A stretch of DNA of 64,000 nucleotides from Cupriavidus gilardii (GTDB taxonomy: Bacteria; Pseudomonadota; Gammaproteobacteria; Burkholderiales; Burkholderiaceae), in contig NZ_JABTYE010000019.1 of assembly GCF_013314895.1 (NCBI RefSeq), forward strand, positions 1-64,000, written 5' to 3'. The position numbers and the translations under genes were made by a program. Below the pieces are notes generated by a model. It saw nothing but the letters and a program-made list of their open reading frames with translations, was not told where the DNA came from and did not search any database. Positions 19,912 through 28,688 of the stretch are shown here, one piece after another; position 1 is the first letter of the stretch, and every line of letters begins with the position of its first letter.

Positions 19912-21228
19912 ATGTCGCCGGATTTGCCAACTGCCTATCTGACCTTGCTGGTGCTGTTCGCCAGCACGCTAGGCATCTCGATCGGCCTGCGCTACGGCGC
20001 CGCGCAAGCGGGCCACCGTGCGCGCTGGACCGACGCCCATGCCTTTGCCTCGCTCGGCGGCATGGCGCTGGCGCTCGGCGCGATCGCGCCGGCGCCGCTG
20101 TGGGCGGTGCTGGCGCAAGCGCTGTGCCTCGCGGCGCAGCTAATGCTGGTGCGCGGCCTGGCCGCGAGCGGCATGGCGATGGCCCCGCATCATCTGCGCG
20201 CGATGGTCGCCGGCGGCGTCGCTTCGGTGGCGCTGCTCGGGCTGATCGCAACGGTGCAGGATGCCGTGATGGCCGAGCGGGCGATCCGCACGCTCGGCCA
20301 TGCGATCACCGCGCTGGTGGTCTGGCAGGCGCTGCGCCTGCTCAATCGCGAACGCCGCTCGCACACCATCGGCCACGCGCTGGTATGGGTCGCCTGCTGC
20401 GCGCAACTGGCGGCGCAGTGCCTGTGCCTGGCGCTGGCGCTGGCCGCCGGCGGGGCCGGTGCGTGGAGCCCGCTGCGGCCCGACGAGCCTGGCATGCTGG
20501 CCCAGGCGCCGCTGCTGCTGATGCTGATCGCGGTGCTGTCCGGCGTGGTCGGATTCACGCTGCTGAGCGCGGAGCGCCAGCTGGCCGAACAGCGCGACCG
20601 CGCCCGCCTGGATTCGCTGACCGGGCTGTTCCATCGCGGCGCACTGGACGACGCCGCGATGACGCTGGCCGGGGACGCCGCCCGTAGCGGCAAGCCGCTG
20701 TCCTGCCTGGTGATCGACGTCGACCGCTTCAAGCAGGTGAACGACCGCGCCGGCCATCAGGCGGGCGACCAGGTGCTGGTGCGGATCGCGGAGACGCTGC
20801 GCCGCGCCTGCCGCGCCAGCGACGTGGCCGCGCGCTTTGGCGGCGAGGAATTCTGCCTGCTGTGCCCGAACACCGGCGAAGAGGAAGCGGTGCTGCTGGC
20901 CGAACGCATTCGCGCTCGCATCGCCGCCATCGCGCTGCCGGAAGAAGTCGGCGGGCATGCCAGCGTCAGCATCGGCATCGCGCTGGCCGAGGACGGCGCC
21001 GGCGCCGGCGACGCGCGCCGCAGCTGGGAGCGGCTGTTCGCCGAAGCCGACCGCGCGCTCTATCGCGCCAAGCGCGAAGGCCGCAACCGCGTGATCCGCG
21101 CCGCTGCCGGCACCGGCATGGCGGCCAGCGCCGCCAACGTGTCCGCGTCGACTGCCTCCAAGGCCGTGAACGAAGCCACCGAACCGGCGGCGTGGCGCGT
21201 GGCCTGCGGCGTCTCGGTCGGCGGCTGA
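19912..21228 (+). CDS. Membrane diguanylate cyclase (GGDEF domain) with intact I-site
   Basis: A 438-residue c-di-GMP synthase. Six to seven N-terminal membrane helices (about 5-220) are followed by a GGDEF domain (about 225-395) with DSLTGLFHRGAL, DVDRFKQVND, the active-site GGEEF (residues 310-314) and SIGIAL. RASD (301-304), five residues before the active site, is a complete RxxD product-inhibition site, so activity should be feedback controlled. The start ATG at 19912 follows AGGGAG. It is divergent from the pel run, whose PelD is a c-di-GMP receptor, so it is a plausible local activator of Pel synthesis. The last 45 residues are low-complexity. Confidence 0.92.
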   Translation: MSPDLPTAYLTLLVLFASTLGISIGLRYGAAQAGHRARWTDAHAFASLGGMALALGAIAPAPLWAVLAQALCLAAQLMLVRGLAASGMAMAPHHLRAMVAGGVASVALLGLIATVQDAVMAERAIRTLGHAITALVVWQALRLLNRERRSHTIGHALVWVACCAQLAAQCLCLALALAAGGAGAWSPLRPDEPGMLAQAPLLLMLIAVLSGVVGFTLLSAERQLAEQRDRARLDSLTGLFHRGALDDAAMTLAGDAARSGKPLSCLVIDVDRFKQVNDRAGHQAGDQVLVRIAETLRRACRASDVAARFGGEEFCLLCPNTGEEEAVLLAERIRARIAAIALPEEVGGHASVSIGIALAEDGAGAGDARRSWERLFAEADRALYRAKREGRNRVIRAAAGTGMAASAANVSASTASKAVNEATEPAAWRVACGVSVGG

Positions 21229-21325
21229 GCGGGGCGTTCGCGCGGTCCGCCGCGCGTTGTCGTCACGCGCTGCGCCCCTCCTTCGATCTCTGCACCGAAC
21301 CCGCGCCCTCGCGCTGGCGCTTTCC

Positions 21326-22258
21326 CTAGCGCGTCCCGCCCTGCGCGTAGAAGCTGGCCAGTGCGCGGGCATCGGCCTCGCCCAGCCGCTGCGCGATGCC
21401 GCGCATCGCACCATCGTCGTCGTTGTGGCGGTTGCCCGTGCGGAAGGCATCGAGCTGCCTGGCCAGATAGTCGGCCGGCTGTCCGGTCAGGCGCGGCAAC
21501 AGAAAACCCTGCCCTTCGCCCTCGACGCCGTGGCAATTGGCGCAAGCGGGTAGCGCCCGGCCGTTGTCGCCTGCCGCGTGCAGCGTCAGCGCAGCCGATT
21601 GGCCGCCTTCCGACAGCGTCAGCGTCGGTGCGGGCTGGCTCGCGTAGTAGCGAGCCACTGCGGCGATCTCGTCGTCCTTCAGGGCCTTGGCGATTGGTGC
21701 CATCACCGGATCGACGCGACGCCCTTCGCGATAGTCGAACAGCTGCTTGGCCAGATATTCGGCGGGCATGCCCACCAGCGAGGGGAAGGCACCGGCCGGC
21801 ACTGCCGCGCCGGCCGCTCCCGATGCGGCCGGCGATGCTGCGGCGGCATGGCACGACACGCAGGCCATCGCCCCCGCGCCATTGCCGCTCGCGGCGATCG
21901 TCGCGCCGCGCTGCTGTGCCCCCTTGCCGGCGTCATTACCGGCGTCGTTGGCGGCGTCGTCGGCGGCGGCCCGCAATGCCTGCGACCACGCCGGTTCCTT
22001 CGGCTGGAAATCCGTCGAGCGCCGCACCACCGCCTCGCTCGCGGCGGCTGCGGGGGCCGATGCCGCGCCAGGCGCCGGCGCCTGGCCCGCGCCGGCAGCC
22101 GGCGACGCCTGGCGCGGCCCGGGGCTGGGCGCAAACAGATCGGGCCACACCTGGTACAGCAGCCCGTACAGCGGGAAGGCGCCGATCCCCAGCACCAGGG
22201 CGGCGATCCACCAGGTGGCGCGGCGGCGCCCGGCTTCCACTTCGTCCGGTGTGTTCAT
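21326..22258 (-). CDS. Membrane-anchored dihaem cytochrome c, dehydrogenase electron-transfer subunit
   Basis: A 310-residue protein with an N-terminal membrane anchor (about 16-36), an Ala/Pro-rich linker (about 45-75) and two c-type haem sites, CVSCH (C133-H137) and CANCH (C238-H242). Each is followed by the AEYLAKQL/ADYLARQL pattern of the gluconate-dehydrogenase cytochrome subunit family. It would pass electrons from the flavoprotein encoded upstream to the respiratory chain on the periplasmic face. Classical family members carry three haems in about 440 residues; this one has two. The start overlaps the GMC gene stop by 4 bp (ATGA). Confidence 0.87.
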   Translation of the reverse strand: MNTPDEVEAGRRRATWWIAALVLGIGAFPLYGLLYQVWPDLFAPSPGPRQASPAAGAGQAPAPGAASAPAAAASEAVVRRSTDFQPKEPAWSQALRAAADDAANDAGNDAGKGAQQRGATIAASGNGAGAMACVSCHAAAASPAASGAAGAAVPAGAFPSLVGMPAEYLAKQLFDYREGRRVDPVMAPIAKALKDDEIAAVARYYASQPAPTLTLSEGGQSAALTLHAAGDNGRALPACANCHGVEGEGQGFLLPRLTGQPADYLARQLDAFRTGNRHNDDDGAMRGIAQRLGEADARALASFYAQGGTR

Positions 22259-24024
22259 GCCATCAGCTTCCCGGGCGCCTTGACATAGTCGCGCTTGACC
22301 GCGTCGACGATCCAGTAGGCGGTGGCGCCGACCGTGCCGGTCGGGTTGTAGTTCGAGTTCTGCGGAAACAGGCAGGCCCCGGTCACGAACACATTGGGCA
22401 CGTCCCAGCATTGGCCGAAGCGGTTGACCACGCTGTTGGCGGGCTCGCTGCCCATCGCCGCGCCGCCGTTCAGGTGGGTGGACTGATAGCTGGTCGCGGT
22501 GAACGGCCGTTTACGCGGCCCGGGCTCGGTGGCGACCACCCCGCGCATCGCCTTGCCGATCTGATCGCCCTTACCGGTCAGGAACGCCGACAGCTTGATG
22601 TCGTTGTCCGGCAGATCGTAGGTGATGCGCAGCAGCGGCTGGCCCCAGGCATCGCGATAGGTCGGATCGAGCGACAGATAGCCGCCGCGCGTCGGCATCG
22701 CGGAACCGGTGATGGTGATCGACGCCGAATGGTTGTAGTAGCGGCGTACCGCCTTCTTCCATTCGCTGCCCCAGGCAGGCGTGCCGATCGGCGTCGGGCG
22801 GTAGCCAATCGGCGCGCCGCTGACCACCTGGATCTGGATATAGCCGCCGCCGACGAATCCGAGCGGCCCGTGATCGAAGTTGTCGGCGCTGAAATCGTCG
22901 ATCGTCACCGCCGCCGCGCCCGCGCCCATGAACGGATTGATGTGGGTCTTCTCGTCGAAGAACAGATTGACGCCCGAGGTGGTCTGGTGCGTGTAGTTGC
23001 GCCCCACCACGCCCTGGCCGGTGGCCGGATCGTACGGCTTGCCGATGCCCGACAGCAGAAGCAGGCGCACGTTGTGCACGCTGAACGCGCACAGGAACAC
23101 CATGTCGGCGGGCTGGAAGAACTCCTGCCCGCTGCCATCGACATAGGTCACGCCGCGCGCCAGCTTGCGGTCCTTGGCGAGCTCGACGCGCAGCACCTGC
23201 GCGCCGGTGCGCAACGCAAAGGTATCGAGCTTCATCGCGGCCGGCAGGATGCAGACCTGCGGCGAGGCCTTGGCGAAATGCTCGCAGCCGAAGTTCGAGC
23301 AGAACCCGCAGTAGACGCAGGCGCTCATCGGCAGCCCTTCGGTATTGACATAGGGCCGCGTCGACAGCGCCGAGGGCTGGATGTACGGGTGATAGCCGAG
23401 TTTGGCGGCGGCTTCGCCGAACAGCGCCGACGCGTGCGCGACCTTCATCGGTGGATTCGGATACGGCCGCGAGCGCCACGGCTCGAAGGGATTGCCGCCC
23501 GGCTGCACCTTGCCCTTCAGGTTGCCGGCATAGCCCGAGGCGCCGATCAGATAGTCGAAGCGGTCGTAGTACGGCTCGAGCTCGTCGTAGGTCAGCGGCC
23601 AGTCCTGCGCGGTCAGGTCCGGCGCGAAGATGTCCTTGCCGTAGCGGCGCTCGTAGTGGCTGCGCAGCTTGAAGTCGGTCGGGTCGAAGCGATAGTAGGC
23701 ACCGGACCAGTGGTTGCCCGAGCCGCCCAGATGCGTGCCGGGATAGGCGAACTGCCAGCGGCGCATCGGCAAGGCGGTCTGGCTGGTGTTGTTGCGGAAG
23801 GTGAAGGTTTCGGTGGCGGTGTTCTGATGCAGCGCATGCCGCCGCGTATAGCGCAGTTCGTCATGGACGGCGGGAGCCTGAAAATCGGGCGAGGGCCAGC
23901 GCGGCTCGCCGCGTTCGAGCATCACTACGCGATGTCCCGCTGCGGCCAGCTCCTTGCCGATGACCGAACCGGTCCAGCCGCCGCCGACGATCACGGCATC
24001 GACACGATCGAGGGTTCTGCTCAT
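22255..24024 (-). CDS. GMC-family FAD dehydrogenase, gluconate 2-dehydrogenase-like large subunit
   Basis: A 589-residue flavoprotein with the FAD-binding GGGWTG (residues 14-19) and GGSGNHWSG (about 100-108), and the C-terminal GMC region with NPTGTVGATAYWIVDAVK. A cysteine cluster, CVYCGFCSNFGC (C236, C239, C242, C247), matches the iron-sulfur site reported for bacterial FAD-glucose dehydrogenases of this family. It probably oxidises a sugar, sugar acid or alcohol in the periplasm, exported by the Tat signal on its small partner. It is flanked by the small subunit (4-bp overlap upstream) and the cytochrome c (4-bp overlap downstream). The exact substrate is unknown. Confidence 0.9.
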   Translation of the reverse strand: MSRTLDRVDAVIVGGGWTGSVIGKELAAAGHRVVMLERGEPRWPSPDFQAPAVHDELRYTRRHALHQNTATETFTFRNNTSQTALPMRRWQFAYPGTHLGGSGNHWSGAYYRFDPTDFKLRSHYERRYGKDIFAPDLTAQDWPLTYDELEPYYDRFDYLIGASGYAGNLKGKVQPGGNPFEPWRSRPYPNPPMKVAHASALFGEAAAKLGYHPYIQPSALSTRPYVNTEGLPMSACVYCGFCSNFGCEHFAKASPQVCILPAAMKLDTFALRTGAQVLRVELAKDRKLARGVTYVDGSGQEFFQPADMVFLCAFSVHNVRLLLLSGIGKPYDPATGQGVVGRNYTHQTTSGVNLFFDEKTHINPFMGAGAAAVTIDDFSADNFDHGPLGFVGGGYIQIQVVSGAPIGYRPTPIGTPAWGSEWKKAVRRYYNHSASITITGSAMPTRGGYLSLDPTYRDAWGQPLLRITYDLPDNDIKLSAFLTGKGDQIGKAMRGVVATEPGPRKRPFTATSYQSTHLNGGAAMGSEPANSVVNRFGQCWDVPNVFVTGACLFPQNSNYNPTGTVGATAYWIVDAVKRDYVKAPGKLMA

Positions 24025-24863
24025 GGCCGTCCTCCCTTGGGCGCCGGTGCGGCCTTGGCTGGCGACGCGCCATGCGAGGCGTCATGGGACGCGGTCCCGG
24101 ATGTGCCGCGGTGCGTGCCGTGCATGGCGCCATGTCCGGAAGCGCGCGCCATCGCGATCGACATCGGTGGCCGGATATAGGCCACGCCATGGCGCTCGAT
24201 GTCGTTGGAGTAGCTGGCGTAGACGCCGGGGAAACCGACCAGCTTCCACCCCGCCATATTGCGATTGCCGCCGTGGATGGGATCGCCGAAGAACCCCTCC
24301 ATGGTGCCGTCGAGCAGCATCTGGAAGAAGACCTTGCCCGGCAGCGCGGCCAGTTCGATCTCGCCCTTCTCCAGCCCCGTCAGCAACGCATCCTGTTCAC
24401 GCGGCTGCAATTGCGCAAAGGATTTGCCGCCATGCCGCCTGGCGCTGACCTCGTCCACTGCCGCCAGACCCGCACGAAACGCCTGTGCCGGCGTCAATGC
24501 GAGCTGGTAGCCCTGTTCTGGTGTGCCGGCCTGAAACGGTCCATGACGATAGAAATGGTCGCCGCTGCCCCAGGCCCCGGCCAGTTGCCGATCGAGGAAA
24601 TCCGTCACGCCCGCCTCGCGCGCCCCGGGCCCCAGTTCGTCGTTCGGAATCAACCGCGCAACGATGGCATCCACGGTAATTCTTTCGCGTGCATTGAAAA
24701 AATGGGACACGCCACCTGCACTGGCGGCGGAAGCGCCAGCCTGCCGCGGCTCGGCCGCCAGCGCACTGTCGCGGACCAGTCCCGTTGCGGCGGCTCCGGC
24801 CGGCAATCCGGCCCCGAGGGCTCTCAGAAGCGTGCGCCGCATGGGCGTGAAGGGTTTGGTCAT
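24021..24863 (-). CDS. Gluconate 2-dehydrogenase subunit 3 family protein (Tat-exported small subunit)
   Basis: A 280-residue small subunit. Its N-terminus MTKPFTPMRRTLLRALGAGLPAG is a twin-arginine signal, and the body carries family features such as FFNARERITVDAIVARLIPND and DGTMEGFFGDPIHGGNRNMAGWKL. In this family the small subunit brings the folded flavoprotein through Tat. The C-terminal tail is His/Ala/Pro-rich (HGAMHGTHRGTSG...). The ATG at 24863 follows GAGGAG. First gene of a three-gene operon with 4-bp overlaps throughout. Confidence 0.87.
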   Translation of the reverse strand: MTKPFTPMRRTLLRALGAGLPAGAAATGLVRDSALAAEPRQAGASAASAGGVSHFFNARERITVDAIVARLIPNDELGPGAREAGVTDFLDRQLAGAWGSGDHFYRHGPFQAGTPEQGYQLALTPAQAFRAGLAAVDEVSARRHGGKSFAQLQPREQDALLTGLEKGEIELAALPGKVFFQMLLDGTMEGFFGDPIHGGNRNMAGWKLVGFPGVYASYSNDIERHGVAYIRPPMSIAMARASGHGAMHGTHRGTSGTASHDASHGASPAKAAPAPKGGRP

Positions 24864-24999
24864 CGCTGCGCTCCTCGAAAAACCGCAGCGAATGCAAGAA
24901 GCGTGGCAAGGCCACGTCGGGATCACGCGCGAGGTCCCTGGCGTGCCCTGGTACGGCCGTTGCCTTCCTCCGATGGGGGACGACTATAGGAGCCATACC

Positions 25000-25422
25000 A
25001 TGACGAAGCGAAACTGGATTTCTGTTGCAACCTTGAGCGTCGCCATGCTGGGCGGCCTGGTGGCCGGCTGTAACCGCGGCGGCGACGATGCCGCCGGCAC
25101 CGACACCGCGGCCAGCGCGCCGATGGGCCCGGTCCCGAGCGACACCACCGGCAGCGCGGGTACCGGCACGGGCACCGGCACCAGCGGTTCGACCGGAACC
25201 GGCACTGGCACCGGTACCGGCGGCACCACCGGCGCCACGGGCTCGCCGGGCTCGAGCGACACCACCACCGGCACGACCGGATCGGGCACCACCGGGGCCA
25301 CCGGCACTACCGGCACCGGCACCGCCGGCTCGACCGGTTCGGGCGGCACGGGCACCGGCGCAGCGGCAGGCTCGGGCGGCAGCACCGGCACGACCGGCAG
25401 CGGCGCCAGCGCACCGCAATAA
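25000..25422 (+). CDS. Gly/Thr/Ser-repeat lipoprotein
   Basis: A 140-residue predicted lipoprotein. The signal peptide MTKRNWISVATLSVAMLGGLVAGC ends in a lipobox with the acylated Cys at about residue 24. The rest is almost entirely low-complexity, built of GTGTG, GSTGT and GTTGATG units with no aromatic residues. The start follows AGGAG by 7 bases. It is divergent from the dehydrogenase operon. I do not recognise a family; the composition suggests a flexible surface or periplasmic tether. The DNA is rich in ACCGGC repeats, which could vary in copy number. Confidence 0.75.
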   Translation: MTKRNWISVATLSVAMLGGLVAGCNRGGDDAAGTDTAASAPMGPVPSDTTGSAGTGTGTGTSGSTGTGTGTGTGGTTGATGSPGSSDTTTGTTGSGTTGATGTTGTGTAGSTGSGGTGTGAAAGSGGSTGTTGSGASAPQ

Positions 25423-25471
25423 GCCCACTCGCTGGCGGATACGCCGGCAACCCTTCCCCCACTCTCCTCGG

Positions 25472-25497
25472 CCCCTCTCCTGCTCGCAGGAGGGGGG
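25472..25497. repeat. Palindromic intergenic repeat, variant copy
   Basis: CCCCTCTCCTGC - TC - GCAGGAGGGGGG: a 12-bp stem with one G-U pair, located between the convergent lipoprotein and SDR genes. It is related to the hairpins at 7723 and 7811 and probably serves as a shared transcript end. Confidence 0.7.
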
Positions 25498-25547
25498 CGT
25501 TCGCTTGTGCCTCCTGCCTGTGCGCGATGGTGCCAATGCCGACCGCT

Positions 25548-26405
25548 TCAGGCCGTCGATGACGCCACCGCGGCCGCGTGGTCGGTCGAAGCCGACAGCG
25601 CTTTCCATTGCTCGAGTTCGGCACGTGCGGCGGCCAGCTTGTCGCCGAGATAGCGCAGCGCGTCGGTGCCGGCGGCAAATCGCAACGGAGCCTGCGGCAC
25701 GCTGGCCAACTCGACGATGGCCCGCGCCAGCTTGTCCGGGTCGCCCGGCTGCTGGTGACTGTAGTCGTCGTAACCCACGCGCAGCGCCGCAGAGGCCGAG
25801 GCATAGTCGGGGATCGCCTCGGCCCCGTAGCGCACCGACGAGCCATCGAGGAAATCGGTGCGGAAGAAGCCCGGCTGCACGATGGTGACCTGGATGCCGA
25901 AGCGCGCGACCTCGAGCGCCAGCGATTCGGAAAAGCCCTCCACCGCGAACTTGGCCGCGCAGTAGATCGACGCGCCGTCGAAGCCCACCATGCCGCCGAT
26001 CGACGACAGATTGAAGATGCGGCCGGCGCGCTGCCGCCGCATCACAGGCAGCACCGCGCGCGTCACGTGCAGGGTGCCGTGGACATTGGTGTCGAACTGC
26101 CGCACCACATCGTCGGCACTGTTCTCCTCGAACATGCCGAGCTGGCCGTAGCCGGCGTTATTGACCAGCACGTCGATGCGTCCGAAGGTCGCCACGGCCC
26201 GGTCGACCGCGTCGCGCGCCTGCGCCGGCTCGGTGACATCGAGGCGCAATGCCAGCAGACGCTCGCCGTGGCCCGGCAATGCGTGCTCGATGCGCTGCGG
26301 ATCGCGTCCGGTCGCGACGACGTTGTCGCCGGCGCTCAGTGCCGCCTTCGCGATGCACGCGCCGATGCCGCGCGCCGCGCCGGTGATGAACCAGGTCTTG
26401 CTCAT
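25548..26405 (-). CDS. Short-chain dehydrogenase/reductase (classical SDR)
   Basis: A 285-residue SDR with the cofactor motif TGAARGIG (residues 8-15), NNAGYGQ (about 86-92), the catalytic Ser in LSSIGG and YxxxK in YCAAK. The R/D pattern after beta-2 (ATGRDPQRI) fits NADPH preference. The ATG at 26405 follows AGGAG. An AraC regulator reads away from it 291 bp upstream, an arrangement common for SDR genes whose expression is controlled by that regulator. Substrate unknown. Confidence 0.9.
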   Translation of the reverse strand: MSKTWFITGAARGIGACIAKAALSAGDNVVATGRDPQRIEHALPGHGERLLALRLDVTEPAQARDAVDRAVATFGRIDVLVNNAGYGQLGMFEENSADDVVRQFDTNVHGTLHVTRAVLPVMRRQRAGRIFNLSSIGGMVGFDGASIYCAAKFAVEGFSESLALEVARFGIQVTIVQPGFFRTDFLDGSSVRYGAEAIPDYASASAALRVGYDDYSHQQPGDPDKLARAIVELASVPQAPLRFAAGTDALRYLGDKLAAARAELEQWKALSASTDHAAAVASSTA

Positions 26406-26696
26406 GCTGAACTCCTGAAGTGTGGATCGATGGACTGGTCTGCCTTGCCGAGCGCCGTATCCACGCAGGAACCCCGGACGACGTAACGACAGCAACGGCA
26501 CGGCAACGACATGCGGCCATGGTAGGGAGCGCGGACCGCCGTCCGTTAGAACAAAACTCGGCGGGGCTTGCCTGTTTCTCCAGAATCGCCAGACGGCGGG
26601 CGTTCTGGCGCCCGGCATCGTTCCAGCGGGCCCCTCGCGCGCTACACTGGCGCGCAGATTCGGTCAGACACTTTCTCGCGTCCAACGCCCGCCCCC

Positions 26697-27686
26697 ATGC
26701 AGAGCCTGCCCATTTCCATTGATCTGATGCCCGCGCCGCCGGAAGCCACGGATGTCGAACGGATCCGGCGCCAGCGCGAAGACCGCATGGCCGCGCTGAT
26801 CGGCCGCCTCGCCCCGGCCGAGGGATACACGCTGTCCGCGCTCGACGAGGTCAAGTTCCTGCGCGCCAACGGCCCGCTGCCGCGCACGCCGGTGCTCTAC
26901 GACCCTTGCATCATCGTGATGTGCAAGGGCCGCAAGCGCGGCTTCTTCGCCGGGCGCGAGTTCCTCTACGACGCCCAGCATTTCCTGGTGCTGTCGTTGC
27001 CGATTCCGTTCGAGTCGCAGACCGAGGCGTCGCCGGACGACCCGATGCTCGCGATCTCGATCCGCGTGGATCTGGGCGTGCTGGCCGAGCTGGCGCTGTC
27101 GGTACCGTCGCCGACGGGGACGGAGTCCGACGAGATATCGGGCATCCAGTCGACCCCGCTCGACGACCGGCTCGGCGATGCCGTGGTGCGGCTGCTGGAG
27201 GCCCTGACCTCCGAGATGGAGACCGCGGTGCTGGCGCCGGCCATCCTGCGCGAGATCTATTTCCGCGTGCTGTGCGGCCCGCAGGGCGCGGCCTTGCGCG
27301 CATCGCTCGCCTACCAGAGCAACTTCGGCCGCATCGGCAAGGCACTGCGAATGATCCACGCCAGCTACGACCAGCCGCTGTCGGTCGAGACGCTGGCGGG
27401 CACCGCCGCGATGAGCGCGGCGGCGTTTCATGCGGCGTTCAAATCGGTCACCGGCACCTCGCCGCTGCAGTACATCAAGGCCACGCGGCTGCACAAGGCG
27501 CGCATGCTGATGATCCAGCAGGGGATGAATGCCTCGGTGGCCGCGAGCCAGGTCGGCTACGAAAGCCCGTCGCAGTTCAGCCGCGAATTCAAGCGGTTCT
27601 TCGGCCGCAGCCCGATCGACGAAGTTCGCGTGATGAAGGAAGCGATGGCCTTGCGCACGCGGGTGGATTGGGCGCGAGCGGCCTGA
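26697..27686 (+). CDS. AraC-family transcriptional regulator
   Basis: A 329-residue regulator with an AraC_N-type (PF06719-like) ligand domain at about 30-190 (VKFLRANGPLPRTPVLYDPCIIVMCKG is its typical opening). A double helix-turn-helix follows at about 215-315, with LSVETLAGTAAMSAAAFHAAFKSVTGTSPLQYIK-type sequence and the second helix VGYESPSQFSREFKRFFGRSP. It is divergent from the SDR at 25548 and is its likely regulator. The ATG at 26697 is used; a Met ten codons later is possible because no strong ribosome site is seen. Confidence 0.9.
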   Translation: MQSLPISIDLMPAPPEATDVERIRRQREDRMAALIGRLAPAEGYTLSALDEVKFLRANGPLPRTPVLYDPCIIVMCKGRKRGFFAGREFLYDAQHFLVLSLPIPFESQTEASPDDPMLAISIRVDLGVLAELALSVPSPTGTESDEISGIQSTPLDDRLGDAVVRLLEALTSEMETAVLAPAILREIYFRVLCGPQGAALRASLAYQSNFGRIGKALRMIHASYDQPLSVETLAGTAAMSAAAFHAAFKSVTGTSPLQYIKATRLHKARMLMIQQGMNASVAASQVGYESPSQFSREFKRFFGRSPIDEVRVMKEAMALRTRVDWARAA

Positions 27687-27896
27687 GCGGATCGCCGCAT
27701 CGCCGCTGGGGTGGGGCCTTGCTGTTGCCTGCTGTTGCTTGCGGTTGCCCGTTGTTCCACTGCGCCGCCGCTTCCATAGGATCAGGCAAGCGCGCCAGAG
27801 TATCCGGCATGGGCTTGCGCAGCGTGTCTTCGTACAGTGACGGCAAGCGATGGCAAGGACCGTCGCGAACCTTTCTCCACCACTGAACGGAGCTCA

Positions 27897-28655
27897 ATGA
27901 TGCATGCACTGCAAAGCCAGCGCGACCTGGAAGGCCGGGTCGCCATCGTGACCGGCGCCGCCGGCGGGGTCGGACGCGCCACCGTGGAACTGCTTCACCG
28001 CCGCGGCGCGCGCGTCGTGGCCGAGGACATCAAGGACACCGTCACCGATCTGCAGATCGACGGCGAGATCGTCGCCATTACCGGCGACGTCTCGCAGGAA
28101 GCCACCGCACGCGCCGCCGTGGACGCGGCGATGGACCGCTTCGGCCGGCTGGACATTCTGGTCAACAACGCGGCCCGCATCATCAATCGCACGGTGGCCG
28201 ACATGACCGTCGACGAATGGGACCAGATCCTGGCGATCAACGCGCGCGGCATGTTCGTGCACGCCCGCGAAGCGCTGCGCGCGATGGTGCCCGCCAGGCG
28301 CGGCGCCATCGTCAACGTCGGCTCCTACGCCTGCGTGGTCGCGCTGCCGACCATTGCCGCCTATGCCGCCTCCAAGGGCGCGGTGGCGCAGCTGACGCGG
28401 GTGCTGGCGGCGGAAAACGGCCAGCATGGCATTCGCGTCAATGCGGTCGGCCCGGGCGACATCGTGACCGGCATCCTGGACGACCAGATGCCGAACGGCC
28501 GCGAGTTCCTGGCCGAGCATGGCAAGAACAACCTGCTCGGCCGCGCCGCCCAGCCCGAGGAAATTGCCGAGGTGATCGCCTTCCTGGCGTCGGACAAGGC
28601 GAGCTTCGTCACCGGGGCGCTGGTGATGGCCGATGGGGGGCATACCGCGGTTTGA
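27897..28655 (+). CDS. Short-chain dehydrogenase/reductase (classical SDR, FabG-like)
   Basis: A 252-residue SDR with TGAAGGVG (cofactor), NNAA, the catalytic Ser in VGSYACV, YAASK and the C-terminal GALVMADGGHTAV typical of FabG-like NAD(P)-dependent oxidoreductases. The ATG at 27897 (followed at once by a second ATG) has GGAG 5 bases upstream. It stands alone, 210 bp after the AraC gene and convergent with hipA. Substrate unknown. Confidence 0.88.
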   Translation: MMHALQSQRDLEGRVAIVTGAAGGVGRATVELLHRRGARVVAEDIKDTVTDLQIDGEIVAITGDVSQEATARAAVDAAMDRFGRLDILVNNAARIINRTVADMTVDEWDQILAINARGMFVHAREALRAMVPARRGAIVNVGSYACVVALPTIAAYAASKGAVAQLTRVLAAENGQHGIRVNAVGPGDIVTGILDDQMPNGREFLAEHGKNNLLGRAAQPEEIAEVIAFLASDKASFVTGALVMADGGHTAV

Positions 28656-28688
28656 GGAAGCCCCGTCGGCGTGCGGCGGTACGGCAGG

